Shown here: in pieces, positions 44,522 through 54,051 of the stretch
Layout: each line of letters starts with the position of its first letter
Numbering within the stretch: position 1 is the first letter of the stretch
Source of the DNA: Euryarchaeota archaeon UBA552
GTDB taxonomy: Archaea > Thermoplasmatota > Poseidoniia > Poseidoniales > Thalassarchaeaceae
Assembly: GCA_002499585.1 (NCBI GenBank)
Contig: DAMH01000027.1
Coordinates: forward strand, 137,077-201,076
Length of the DNA stretch: 64,000 nt
Reading direction: 5' to 3'
Program-made: the position numbers and the translations under genes
Notes under the pieces: generated by a model
What the model was told of the DNA's origin: nothing
Seen by the model: only the letters and a program-made list of their open reading frames with translations
The model's database searches: none

Positions 44522-45190
44522 TCACCTTTTGAATTTAGATAGGGGAACTCCGTTTAAATTCCACTCATGCAGCGGTGTCTGATCTATTCCCAACAGGATC
44601 ATATGATCTCCATCCCTCCTTATGATTTCGGATATCGAGAATAGATCGGAGGAACTGGACCTGTGTGCGGACATTGTGGACATTAGGTATGGGTCTTGAC
44701 TACTTTCTGAGGGTGCACCGAGAGCGTCCCTCCTCGCGATCCAATCTTGCGTTACTGAGTCTATATATTCAGCCCTGCTGAACCTAGATACCTCGGTTGC
44801 AAAATCACGCCAGAAATCGTGATCTAATATATCATGCACATCCATTTCCGTGGATACATATGGCTCGAAATACAAATACGCCCTTGCATCCCAGCAGGTC
44901 CACTCAGCAACGCAAGACCACAGGCACAATGAATAGATGGTGGATATTCGTACGTTTTCCGGTTGTATATCAAACACCGATTTCTCATTTTCACTTTGAG
45001 AAGAATCCCATGCATCGAGTAGATCGCCCTCTAGGTCCACTGAAAATGGCCTGTGGATTGTTTCCACAACTACAGGTCGCATCGATCTTAATTCTTGACG
45101 TTCCATCTTCATGAACATGTCAAGTGGTTTCATTGAAAGGAGTGAATCTAAGGCATTGGGTTCTATCAACCTCATGATGACCTTTGCCAT
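44522..45190 (-). CDS. hypothetical protein (about 222 aa)
   Basis: I do not recognise this protein. It is soluble and rich in acidic residues, Ser and Trp (LCLWSCVAEWTCWDARAYLYFEP in the middle), with no signal peptide. I start it at ATG 45190; the frame is open upstream to 45292. It ends 4 nt before nadM, on the same strand, so they are probably co-transcribed. Its start is divergent from the DRG GTPase gene with about 90 nt between. Confidence 0.7.
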   Translation of the reverse strand: MAKVIMRLIEPNALDSLLSMKPLDMFMKMERQELRSMRPVVVETIHRPFSVDLEGDLLDAWDSSQSENEKSVFDIQPENVRISTIYSLCLWSCVAEWTCWDARAYLYFEPYVSTEMDVHDILDHDFWRDFATEVSRFSRAEYIDSVTQDWIARRDALGAPSESSQDPYLMSTMSAHRSSSSDLFSISEIIRRDGDHMILLGIDQTPLHEWNLNGVPLSKFKR

Positions 45191-45281
45191 GCCAGAACGA
45201 GAAGGCATACTCGTTTGGTTGTATGGTGAGCAGTACATGGGCTGGCTTGAATAACCCGGACCCTGACCATGCATCATCGTC

Positions 45282-46391
45282 ATGGCCACCATCGAGGAAC
45301 AAATTCAATCCCTCGAGGAAGAAATTTCCAAGACTAAATACAACAAAGCCACTCAAGGTCATATAGGCAAACTAAAGGCAAAGATAGCATCACTAAAAGA
45401 AAAAAAGGAAAAGGCTCAGGCCAAATCAGGTGGCAGTTCCCCAGGATTTGAAGTTAAGAAATCAGGTGATGCCAGCGTAGCTCTTGTGGGGTTTCCTTCT
45501 GTTGGAAAATCAAGTCTAATTTCTCAACTTACAGGAGCAGAGTCAGAGGCGGGTGCATTTGCATTCACCACACTCACCTGCATACCGGGTTTGATGGAGC
45601 ACAAGGGTGCCAAGATACAGATCCTTGACCTGCCAGGTCTGATCAAAGGCGCTAGTGAGGGTAAGGGCAGAGGCAGGGAGATTCTCAATGTTATCAGAGG
45701 ATCAGATATGGTGCTCTATGTATTGGACCCATTCCAAGAGTCTCATTTTGACATCCTGGATCAAGAACTTTGGAGATCTGGGATGAGATTGAATCAGCCG
45801 AAGCCGCAAGTATTCATCAGAAGAACTGACAGGGGCGGGATTGTTGTCAGGTCAACCCTAGATCAATCCAATCTTACTGAAAAAGACGTACAGGATATTA
45901 TCCGTTCGTTCGGAATTGTTTCTGCTAATGTGGTACTTAGGTCAAACGCGACGGATGATCATATTGTGGATACATTGGCAGGAAACAGGGTGTATTCAAG
46001 ATCGGTTGTCGTGATAAACAAGGTTGATTTGGCTACGGAAGCAGACATAGAAAGGGCAGAGAAGATGGTTCCAAGTGGTTGGCCGGTGCTGAAGGTGTCT
46101 GCAAAAACCGGAGAGGGTATTGAGGATATGAAGGACTTCATCTACGATAATCTTGGGTTCATGTCCATATACCTGAAACCACAGGGGCAGGAGGCCGATC
46201 TCGAGGAGCCACTGATCGTAAAGGATGATTCAAGAGTGAGGGAAATATGTGTAAAGTTGCACAGAGATTTTGTGCGAAAATTTAGGTATGCTAGAGTCAA
46301 AGGCCCCAGTGCCAAATTTGACTGGCAGCGTGTAGGCCTCGATCACAGATTGAAAGATGGAGACTTGTTGACAATAGTCACGAGGAGATGA
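45282..46391 (+). CDS. DRG-family GTP-binding protein
   Basis: This is a 369-aa Obg-related GTPase of the DRG (Rbg) type. The N terminus is a helical hairpin (1-50), then the G domain: G1 GFPSVGKSS, G3 DLPGLIKGASEGKGRG, G4 NKVD, G5 VSAKTGEG, with the C-terminal TGS domain (about 295-369, DDSRVREICVKLHRDFVRKFRYARVKGPSAKFDWQRVG). DRG proteins act with ribosomes in translation. It overlaps the TatC gene by ATGA. Confidence 0.93.
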   Translation: MATIEEQIQSLEEEISKTKYNKATQGHIGKLKAKIASLKEKKEKAQAKSGGSSPGFEVKKSGDASVALVGFPSVGKSSLISQLTGAESEAGAFAFTTLTCIPGLMEHKGAKIQILDLPGLIKGASEGKGRGREILNVIRGSDMVLYVLDPFQESHFDILDQELWRSGMRLNQPKPQVFIRRTDRGGIVVRSTLDQSNLTEKDVQDIIRSFGIVSANVVLRSNATDDHIVDTLAGNRVYSRSVVVINKVDLATEADIERAEKMVPSGWPVLKVSAKTGEGIEDMKDFIYDNLGFMSIYLKPQGQEADLEEPLIVKDDSRVREICVKLHRDFVRKFRYARVKGPSAKFDWQRVGLDHRLKDGDLLTIVTRR

Positions 46392-47173
46392 GGATGAAAA
46401 GCCAACAGAGTGTTTTTGCGTCTGGATTTACTTCTAGGGCAGGCCTCAGGGGCGTTGTAAGTCATATTAAAGGCAGAATCAGGGTTTTGGCTTTGGTTTT
46501 CACATTTGGATTCATAATTTCATACCCAATCACAGAGCGAATGATTGTATGGGCCTCTGGAAACGGAGATTGGAGACCCGATAATGTCGAAATAATAATC
46601 ATTCAACCATTGGAGCTCATCATCCTGAAATTGAAGATTTCTGTTAACATGGCGCTGGGTGCTACCTTGCTGGCTATGATCGCCGATCTAAGTCTAAACG
46701 GGGCTAGAATTATATCACATTCAACAAGAACTCTACACGAAAATCAAAGCCCATCCAGATTGATTTTGATTTCTTTGGCCTCAGTGGCACTTGGGGTAAT
46801 GGGCATATGTTACGCAAACTACGTCCTGATTCCATTCTTGATGGAATACCTAGTGCAAGACTCTACAGCTGCTGGACTCAATGCAACATGGCAGGTTGGG
46901 TCTTGGCTTGGGTTCATACTGGGTCTCTTGACGGCATCAGCTGTTGGTTTCCAAGTGCCGTTGGCGGTTTTTGTCCTGATTAGATCTGGACTGATATCTC
47001 CGGAAACAATCACCGGGAGCAGGTCCATATTATGGTTTGCAGCTCTGGTCGCAGGCGCATTCCTTTCTCCTCCTGACCCTCTTTCGATGTTCCTTGTCGG
47101 TGGTCCGGTAGTGATCTTAATGGAATTAGCAATTCAAATAGAGCGCGTATCGGGCAGCAGAGAAGTTAACTAG
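46388..47173 (+). CDS. tatC: TatC, twin-arginine translocase subunit
   Basis: This is a 261-aa membrane protein with six or so helices. Hallmarks are GLLTASAVGFQVPLAVF and FLSPPDPLSMFLVGGPVVILME (the TPPDPxSQ motif, here SPPDPLSM). It is the core receptor of the Tat export system for folded proteins. No tatA is next to it. The ATGA overlap with the DRG gene shows co-transcription. It converges on the transporter downstream, overlapping its stop by 4 nt. Confidence 0.85.
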   Translation: MRMKSQQSVFASGFTSRAGLRGVVSHIKGRIRVLALVFTFGFIISYPITERMIVWASGNGDWRPDNVEIIIIQPLELIILKLKISVNMALGATLLAMIADLSLNGARIISHSTRTLHENQSPSRLILISLASVALGVMGICYANYVLIPFLMEYLVQDSTAAGLNATWQVGSWLGFILGLLTASAVGFQVPLAVFVLIRSGLISPETITGSRSILWFAALVAGAFLSPPDPLSMFLVGGPVVILMELAIQIERVSGSREVN

Positions 47174-48978
47174 CTCCTGTTCCCCATATCTTCCATCATA
47201 GCGTCCTCTCTTCCCTTTTCGACATCAACCAATCTCATCATCAATGCACCAGTCAAAATCAGCATTGAGACTGCAAGGATACCAACTCGAGAATCGAACA
47301 TGACTGTCATAAAACCATATAGAAGTGGTCCGATGAGGGCTGCTACTTTCCCGAAGAATCCAAAGAACCCGAAGAACTCTGCACTCCTTGTCTCGGGCAC
47401 CATCTGACCGAACAGGCTCCTTGCTAATCCTTGAGATCCTCCAAGGAGGGTGCCCATGGCCAGACCCAAGATTAGGAACTGCCATGAGACCTTGATATCC
47501 AGGGGCTCCCAGACGTAATCTCGGGCTGTCTCAGGGATCACATCCAATACTCCATCCCCTAAGTTGGTGGGGTGGTCGATACCAACGTTCTCCTCAGCAT
47601 TGATTGGGCCTCCGTTAACGCTCGCACTAAACCTAGATTCAGATAAAGATTCCAAGAAATCCAGTATTTCCGTGCTCTCAACTCCTACCAAAGACCTCTC
47701 GTACGGAACGTCTGTGTCATCTCCAGACATATCTTGTTCGAAATATAGCCACCTCTTGGTATCACTTCGATCATCAACCTTTAGAGGGAGCAAATGGGCC
47801 CATTCATCTGCCCAGCTTTGTTCATTAAATTCATGGTCTTCGTAGTTTAATTTCTGAGCAATTTCCGAAGTGTCACTATCGACCTTGACGATGTAAACTT
47901 CACTAGATTCATCCCAATCGAATTGTATCTGGTACTCTTCATGCGAGTCCATTTGCAGGGGTGCGAAGGCTAGGGCTCCGAAACAAAGCATAACCCATCC
48001 AACTAAAGAGATTGTTAATGCTCTCTTCGTACCAATGCGTTCGGATAACTTGGTGAATGCAATTGCAGATGGTGCAGCTACAAATTGTATTAACAGGATA
48101 GTGACCATGAGGCTGATTGGAGTGATACCAAGAACAACGGTTCCGAAAACGCCACCTAATGCTGTGACTGTGTTTATACCGTCTATAAAGAAGAAGTAAG
48201 CAAGCATGTAAATAAACAATGTTTTGAATTTAGAAACCTCAGATAACGTCTTTTTGATTTCCCTCAAAGCTAATTTGGTGGACTCCAAGATTCCAAGAGA
48301 ATCCATCTCATTTTCTATTGCTGGCTCCGGGACATGTTTGAATGTCAATAGAGCAAAGGCATACCACCAGACTCCGGAACTGGCCAACGCGAAATTAATT
48401 ACCCATTCTGCATAATCGAAAATTACAAGCATGCCTATGTGAACCAGAAGTAGAATCCCTCCTCCCAAGTAACCGTAGGCGAATGCAAGGTTGGATATCA
48501 TGTCCATCTCGTCATCCGAACCCATGTGGGGTAGAAGTGCGTTGTAGAACACACCTGCCCCATTCAACCCTATGTTAGCCAGAATGAACATCACCATGAG
48601 CCACACCCACTTCAAGTCTAAAGGTAGGAACGGTGTTGCACATAGGAGGAAAGTGGCTCCAGCGCCGACATAAGTCAATATCTTCAACCACCACATTTTG
48701 ATGGCTCGCCTATCTGCTATCACTCCAAGTGAGGGGCTCACAATCGCGACAAGTAATGCCGCTCCGGATACTGAGAAGGAAAAAATGGCATCGCCCGAGA
48801 TTGATTTTGACAAGACAGTGGTAGTCAGACCATTAGCTTCCAAGAACAAAAATGTGTACCAGAAAGGAAGGATAGCGACCGTTACACTGGTCTCGAAAGC
48901 AGATTTTCCCCAGTCATAAAAAGCGTATCCCTTGATTTTCATTGAAGTCTTTTTTCCTTCTAACGCGTCTTCACCCAT
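47170..48978 (-). CDS. MFS transporter, UMF1/Atg22-like, with large extracellular loop
   Basis: This is a roughly 602-aa MFS protein of the UMF1/Atg22-like group (YAFYDWGKSAFETSVTVAILPFW near the N terminus). There are about 12 helices. Between the eighth and ninth helix lies a soluble insertion of about 140 residues (about 345-485), acidic, with no counterpart in the family core. Atg22-like proteins export amino acids; the role here is unknown. I choose the ATG at 48978; ATG 48942 is also possible. It diverges from the GDPD gene. Confidence 0.85.
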   Translation of the reverse strand: MGEDALEGKKTSMKIKGYAFYDWGKSAFETSVTVAILPFWYTFLFLEANGLTTTVLSKSISGDAIFSFSVSGAALLVAIVSPSLGVIADRRAIKMWWLKILTYVGAGATFLLCATPFLPLDLKWVWLMVMFILANIGLNGAGVFYNALLPHMGSDDEMDMISNLAFAYGYLGGGILLLVHIGMLVIFDYAEWVINFALASSGVWWYAFALLTFKHVPEPAIENEMDSLGILESTKLALREIKKTLSEVSKFKTLFIYMLAYFFFIDGINTVTALGGVFGTVVLGITPISLMVTILLIQFVAAPSAIAFTKLSERIGTKRALTISLVGWVMLCFGALAFAPLQMDSHEEYQIQFDWDESSEVYIVKVDSDTSEIAQKLNYEDHEFNEQSWADEWAHLLPLKVDDRSDTKRWLYFEQDMSGDDTDVPYERSLVGVESTEILDFLESLSESRFSASVNGGPINAEENVGIDHPTNLGDGVLDVIPETARDYVWEPLDIKVSWQFLILGLAMGTLLGGSQGLARSLFGQMVPETRSAEFFGFFGFFGKVAALIGPLLYGFMTVMFDSRVGILAVSMLILTGALMMRLVDVEKGREDAMMEDMGNRS

Positions 48979-49013
48979 GTGTCTCCCTTGACTTCCAACA
49001 ATCAACAAATGGT

Positions 49014-50141
49014 ATGAGTATTTTCACTGCAAAGGGAGATAGTGACGGGCTATTTCATGACCTCAAGCCATTTCCCCGGAGCGTGGACACAACTGGCTGG
49101 GTGAAGCCGAAAGAGAATTCCATCGATGCTCTTTCCTACGGAATTGAAAATTCCGACGGGGTTGAGATGGACCTCAGATTGAGTCTTGACGGAGAGGTTA
49201 TCATTCACCACGACGCTCGAACCCAAGATGGAAGTTATCCTGAAACAACAAATTACGATGATATGAAAGAACACGTGGACCTTTTTTCAGATTTATTGTC
49301 AAAGGATGATTTTGTTACGAAATGGGTGAATGAGGCACGTTTTGTATGTTTGGAGTTGAAAGCTCCTCATCCATCTTCTGGAGCGGGAGGCGGTTGGTTG
49401 AGGGGGAAGGAAATGTACAATCACATGTCAGAGCTGTTCCAGAGTGTTAGAGACATGATCAAGCAAATTGAAGTCCCTTCCAATTCTACGGTTTTCTATT
49501 CATTCGACCCATACATTACCCCTGTGGCGAATCGATTCTCAGAAAATTATCGTCATGCAAGATTAATGCCTAAATTGAGACAGTGGGGAGGTTGGACTAC
49601 TCAAAGAGCTGCTGCCTTGCCTTCATTCATTTCGACCTCAGTTCCTAGGTTGTTGGACAAACAGAGAAAGTTGGGGGCTCCGATGCTCCCATTGGCGTTG
49701 GACTACTTGCATGGATGGACGAGATTTCTGCCGATCGGTGCAACCATGGGTTTGCAAGGAAAATCACTACAGAAATTCAACCACATACGACGGGGCCACC
49801 CTGTTTACGTTTGGCCCTCCCCGATTGAAATCGAACCCAGATTGTTGAAAGCAGGACTATCTTGCATCTCCGATACTATGCAGAAGGGATTGGTGTATTC
49901 AGATGGATCCGAGAGGTGCTTGAGACCAGGGACCATGCCATTTGTTGAGAATGAGCGGCAACCGTGGCATGAGATCTCGGACTCAGAGAGGGCCAAGATA
50001 GTTCTAACCAGCAAAAAGAAATGGGGTTGGAGCTCTGGAAAAGACGAACTTCTTGGATTGACCTCGTCTGGGACGATGCCGTGGGAAATGCCGAGACTGA
50101 TTGGGCACAGAGGAGCGGGTAAAGATCCTGAAACCTTATGA
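49014..50141 (+). CDS. glycerophosphodiester phosphodiesterase-like protein, possibly permuted
   Basis: This is a roughly 375-aa GDPD-type TIM barrel. Residues about 30-70 contain KPKENSIDALSYGIENSDGVEMDLRLSLDGEVIIHHD, with the Glu/Asp metal ligands and the HD motif. The usual first strand (IAHRGA...PENT), which carries the essential His-Arg, is absent at the N terminus. A clear copy, LIGHRGAGKDPETL, forms the last residues of the protein instead. Thus the first strand may be supplied by the C terminus. The start ATG 49014 is chosen since the longer frame covers the divergent gene. It would hydrolyse glycerophosphodiesters. Confidence 0.8.
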   Translation: MSIFTAKGDSDGLFHDLKPFPRSVDTTGWVKPKENSIDALSYGIENSDGVEMDLRLSLDGEVIIHHDARTQDGSYPETTNYDDMKEHVDLFSDLLSKDDFVTKWVNEARFVCLELKAPHPSSGAGGGWLRGKEMYNHMSELFQSVRDMIKQIEVPSNSTVFYSFDPYITPVANRFSENYRHARLMPKLRQWGGWTTQRAAALPSFISTSVPRLLDKQRKLGAPMLPLALDYLHGWTRFLPIGATMGLQGKSLQKFNHIRRGHPVYVWPSPIEIEPRLLKAGLSCISDTMQKGLVYSDGSERCLRPGTMPFVENERQPWHEISDSERAKIVLTSKKKWGWSSGKDELLGLTSSGTMPWEMPRLIGHRGAGKDPETL

Positions 50142-51311
50142 TTCCAGACGCCTAATCGGTTGATTTTTTGCCAAATATTTCGGCCGGTATATGGGGATTC
50201 CTCTTCCGTCTCTGGAATTCCTCTCATCCAATATTTGGGCGGTAATACCCGCAACTCGGGACCAACCGAAGAATGTGGTGTAATAGTCTGGTTTCCTAAA
50301 ACCAACTGATTGTAGGAGGGCTCCGCTTGCTATGTCTACATTAGGATATGGATTGGAAATTTTAGGTATTTCGGACAGAATGGGGGGGACGACTTCTCTG
50401 AGGGCCTTTACTGTTCTAAAATCTGGATCGTCGGGGCATACCTCATCGCCTAGCTCGATCAATAGCCTGGCACGAGGGTCTTCTGCTCTGAGTACACCAT
50501 GTCCGAAACCGTATATTGGTCTCCTGGCACTTAGCTCTCTTCGCACAAATGACTCGATATCAGCAGGGTCATCGGTCCCGATTCGCTTTACAAATTCAAG
50601 GCAAGATTGATTCGCTCTGCCGTGTAGAGGCCCCGATAATGCGCTCATTGCAGAGGATATTGCTGCGTATATGGACGCTCGTCCTGAGGCCACTGCCTTG
50701 CCGGAAAAAGTTGAAAGGTTTCCTCCCCCATGATCCATGTGTAGGATGAAAAAGAACCTTAGTACCCTATTCATCCTCTCTGCTTGGTCCCCGCTTATCC
50801 CCAGCATGTGAGTGAAGTTTTCAACCAGTCCAAGTTGGGGGCGAGAGTCCCTTGTTTCCAATTTTTTACCTCCTCTGAGGTGAAAGATTCTCGCCATAAG
50901 CTCGGGCATGCGAGCAACTAGATTCATCGAGTCAGTCCTCAAATCGCCTGTGGTGTCAGATATCCCAAGAGCAAGAATACCTGTTGAAAGCCAATCCATT
51001 GGATGGCCGGAACCGGGTGTAAGAGATTCCAAAACTCGCAATGCGCCGGTCGGCATTTCTTCAGCCCGGTGTGCTAACTCTTTTCTGAAATCCAAACTTT
51101 CCTCTTCGGTTGGGAGTCTCTTGTTGAACAGGAGGTAGATGACGTCTTCTTCTTCCAAGTTTGCCAAATCCTCCACTGGATAACCTACATAGTGAACACC
51201 CTCTGTTGGGTCCACAAAGGAAGTTTGACAGGTTCCGACAGGTATTCCCCTCAACCCGGAGTCTATGTTTCCTTCCCGAATTTCAAAAATAGGGGCATCG
51301 TCTTGTCCCAT
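50136..51311 (-). CDS. gltA: citrate synthase
   Basis: This is a 391-aa enzyme. LSGPLHGRANQS (His about 223), GFGHGVLRAEDPRARLLIEL (His about 262) and a later Asp are the catalytic residues, and the family signature is complete. It condenses oxaloacetate and acetyl-CoA. The end overlaps the GDPD gene end by 6 nt (convergent). It fits with SucCD as TCA cycle enzymes. Confidence 0.95.
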   Translation of the reverse strand: MGQDDAPIFEIREGNIDSGLRGIPVGTCQTSFVDPTEGVHYVGYPVEDLANLEEEDVIYLLFNKRLPTEEESLDFRKELAHRAEEMPTGALRVLESLTPGSGHPMDWLSTGILALGISDTTGDLRTDSMNLVARMPELMARIFHLRGGKKLETRDSRPQLGLVENFTHMLGISGDQAERMNRVLRFFFILHMDHGGGNLSTFSGKAVASGRASIYAAISSAMSALSGPLHGRANQSCLEFVKRIGTDDPADIESFVRRELSARRPIYGFGHGVLRAEDPRARLLIELGDEVCPDDPDFRTVKALREVVPPILSEIPKISNPYPNVDIASGALLQSVGFRKPDYYTTFFGWSRVAGITAQILDERNSRDGRGIPIYRPKYLAKNQPIRRLES

Positions 51312-51373
51312 AGTTTGACTCCTAATGTTGCCCGGTCATAATGTCTCCGCATGAAATTCTAATTTCATGCGAT

Positions 51374-52552
51374 TCAAATGAGCCCCAACTCTCTCCCCAC
51401 CTCTTCGAATTTATGCAGAACCTCATCTAGGTCGTCCTTTGTGAGGCCAGCAGATATCTGAGTCCTCACTCTGGCCTTGTCTCTTGCGACCATTGGAAAA
51501 ACAATGGCGCCGGCCATAATTCCCCTCCTTCTGAGTTCTTTCGAGAGGTTTTGTGCGGTTCTGCTGTCTCCGCACATTATTGGGATGATTGGAGTAGTAG
51601 AGACGCCTGTATCAAAACCCAAAGAATTCATTTCACGCCTGAAGTACTCCGTGTTTTCCCATAATTTCTCCACGTGTTCAGGCTCATCCCTCAAGACTTC
51701 GATAGAGGCCTTCTGTGCAGCGGCTACGCCGGGAGTTTGGCTCCCTGATAACAACCAAGATCTACTGTGGTTGAGGGCGTGGTTTCTGAGGTCTTCTGAG
51801 CCGGCGATAATTCCGCCCTGGACCCCTAGCGCTTTGGAGTATGATCCTCCCTCGACCGTTACCTTTCCCTGTAAATTGAAGTGAGCAACGATGCCTTTGC
51901 CTCCACCTAGTACGCCCTCTCCATGACAATCGTCAACCATAACCATAGCATGATGTTCTTCGGCCAATTTTACAATTTCATCGAGGGGTGCTATGTCACC
52001 ATCCATGCTGAACACACCATCGGTGATGATTAGTTTCCGGGAAGCTTTTTCGCCGTTTTTCAGTGCCCTTTCCAACCCCTCCATATCATTGTGCGGGTAG
52101 ACCGCTCTCTGAGCCTTTGTGAGTCGGACACCGTCGATTATGGACCCGTGATTCAACTCATCGGAAATTATCAAGTCCTCAGACCCTCTTACAAGTGTTG
52201 GGATTAATCCCACGTTGGCAGTATATCCTGCAGAATAGATCAATGCGGCTTCCACTCCCTTGAACTCTGCTGCGGTTTTCTCGGCTTCCAAATGAATATC
52301 AAGGGTGCCGGCGATTGCCCTAACCGAACCTGACCCTGCCCCGTATTTTTTTGTGGCATCTATCGTCGCCTGCACGACTTTTGGATGTGTAGTTAAGTTC
52401 AGATAATTGTTAGCGGACAACATTATCATTTTCTTGCCGTCAATCTCGCATATGGGTTTGTTAGCTGACTCCAATGTGGGTGGTTGCCATGCCAATCCTT
52501 GTTCTACCAGTTGATTGTGCCTCTCCCTCATCCATGTGAGATCCGCTGCCAT
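51374..52552 (-). CDS. kbl: 2-amino-3-ketobutyrate CoA ligase (glycine C-acetyltransferase)
   Basis: This is a 392-aa PLP enzyme of the alpha-oxoamine synthase family. The PLP Lys lies in VEGGSYSKALGVQGG (about residue 242), with DDCHGEGVLGGGKG (about 208) and the N-terminal LSANNYLNLTTHPKV. It most likely splits 2-amino-3-ketobutyrate to glycine and acetyl-CoA in threonine catabolism. Threonine dehydrogenase is not adjacent, so 7-keto-8-aminopelargonate or related synthases remain possible. Confidence 0.9.
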   Translation of the reverse strand: MAADLTWMRERHNQLVEQGLAWQPPTLESANKPICEIDGKKMIMLSANNYLNLTTHPKVVQATIDATKKYGAGSGSVRAIAGTLDIHLEAEKTAAEFKGVEAALIYSAGYTANVGLIPTLVRGSEDLIISDELNHGSIIDGVRLTKAQRAVYPHNDMEGLERALKNGEKASRKLIITDGVFSMDGDIAPLDEIVKLAEEHHAMVMVDDCHGEGVLGGGKGIVAHFNLQGKVTVEGGSYSKALGVQGGIIAGSEDLRNHALNHSRSWLLSGSQTPGVAAAQKASIEVLRDEPEHVEKLWENTEYFRREMNSLGFDTGVSTTPIIPIMCGDSRTAQNLSKELRRRGIMAGAIVFPMVARDKARVRTQISAGLTKDDLDEVLHKFEEVGRELGLI

Positions 52553-52727
52553 GGCCTATTTCAATCGACGGTGGTACATGGCTATTCCCAATTTGAGGTA
52601 GAAAAATTGCCATGAAAAGAGTATATCGAAAAATAGACAGTGTCACAATTTAATTTTCATTTTTGGATATCTTTTCCGTTTTGGAGAAATACGGGAACTT
52701 AATTGTCATTAGGTTCCATGTGTTAGT

Positions 52728-53162
52728 ATGAAACTGGCGGGCACGGTGGCCAGTGGGCTAGGTAGGGCACAGATCTTTATGTCCCAGGCCCATTATCAAG
52801 AACAATTCAAAGAGATTCTGGGTGCGACTGCATGGCCGGGCACTTTGAACATAGAGTTGACCGGGGCAGACCTTGAATCATACACGGAGCTCAGGAACAT
52901 AGCCGTTCCAGGCGCATCGGATGGATCCCAAGAGGTAGAACCATTGAGGGTAAATGGATTTGAGAGGGAGGGTCGATCATTCGGAGGTGCGACGGCGTTC
53001 CTAGCCTCTATATCGAAAGATGGTCAAAACTGGCAGAGGTGCGCGATACTGATTCCCGATTTGACCCGTCATACTGAAACTGCCGAAATTATCGCCACTT
53101 CATTCTTAAGGGAACTTTTGCCAGTAAACGACGGAGACATGATACATCTGATCATTCGATAA
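52728..53162 (+). CDS. ribK: CTP-dependent riboflavin kinase
   Basis: This is a 144-aa archaeal-type riboflavin kinase. The opening GTVASGLGRAQIFMSQAHYQEQFKEILGATAWPGTLNIEL is characteristic. It uses CTP to make FMN. The start ATG has no clear ribosome site. It converges with truA, overlapping the stop by 11 nt. FMN is needed by the flavodoxin encoded at 7.4 kb. Confidence 0.9.
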   Translation: MKLAGTVASGLGRAQIFMSQAHYQEQFKEILGATAWPGTLNIELTGADLESYTELRNIAVPGASDGSQEVEPLRVNGFEREGRSFGGATAFLASISKDGQNWQRCAILIPDLTRHTETAEIIATSFLRELLPVNDGDMIHLIIR

Positions 53163-54051
53163 GCCTGTGTGTCCAGTCTGTTTCAAGCATCATCCTGATT
53201 TCTGCTAATGCAGAATTTCTCCAACGCTCTACAAGCCTCGGTTTTGAGGGTGGTGGAGGAGGTGGAAGATGCGTTTTTGGCAGAGTAGAATACCATTTTT
53301 TGGGGGCATCCTCGTGATGGATGTTCCATAAAATCAAAGCATCGGCCGGAGCCCTACCGAAATCTGGAGAGCCGGAAGGCTCCTCCAGTGCGCTGGCTAA
53401 CTGTTCGATAGTAGTCTCATTGTTACTTATTTTTACAATGGCAGATGCTATTCTCCTGACTTGATTCCACAAAAAGGACTCCGCTTCGATTATGAGACCG
53501 ATTACGGATCCGTCATCGCGCCTCCACAGCCTACAATCATCTATGGTTCTGAAGGGTGACCGCTCTGGGTCAGGCCTAGAAAAGGCTGAGAAGTTATGAT
53601 GCCCGAGGAAAACTTGGGTAGCTTGATTGAGAGCCTCGGCGTCATAGTCAGGATTCCAGCCCTTTACCATATCTAATCTGTAGAGGTACGTTCGTGATCT
53701 TGCCATCCTTACGGGAATGTGGCTTTGACGCCTTATTGCTCCCCAGATGCACATTTCAGATGAAATCCTATCGCCAATGGCCCTTGTGATCATTTCTTCA
53801 TTGAGACTATCCATCAAACTTGCATCACATGATATGTCAACTAAGTTCATTCTTGAACTGACACCGGAGTCTGTCCTGGATGAAATTCTTGAGGTGCAAT
53901 GTTCTTGCCAGCCTAGTTCTTTGATGGCAGAATTCAACTCTCCTTGGACAGTGACCTCATCAGGCTGTGATTGGGATCCTTTGAATGGCTCGCCGTGGTA
54001 TCCGACGGCTAACAGAAAGCTATCGGCTGGTGTGTCAGCCGACGCGCTCAA
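53152..54051 (-). CDS. truA: tRNA pseudouridine synthase A
   Basis: This is a 299-aa TruA with the catalytic Asp in SRTDSGVSSRMNLVDI (about residue 61), the RTYLYRLD region and FLWNQVRRIASAIV (about 195). It forms pseudouridine at positions 38-40 of tRNAs. The C terminus has a Pro-rich stretch (LPPPPPPSKP). It overlaps the upstream TPR-like gene by ATGA. Confidence 0.92.
   Translation of the reverse strand: MSASADTPADSFLLAVGYHGEPFKGSQSQPDEVTVQGELNSAIKELGWQEHCTSRISSRTDSGVSSRMNLVDISCDASLMDSLNEEMITRAIGDRISSEMCIWGAIRRQSHIPVRMARSRTYLYRLDMVKGWNPDYDAEALNQATQVFLGHHNFSAFSRPDPERSPFRTIDDCRLWRRDDGSVIGLIIEAESFLWNQVRRIASAIVKISNNETTIEQLASALEEPSGSPDFGRAPADALILWNIHHEDAPKKWYSTLPKTHLPPPPPPSKPRLVERWRNSALAEIRMMLETDWTHRLIE

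Noticed and set aside
49805..50305. 166-aa minus-strand frame across the GDPD end and citrate synthase end
   Set aside because: Overlaps two genes with strong family motifs in other frames.
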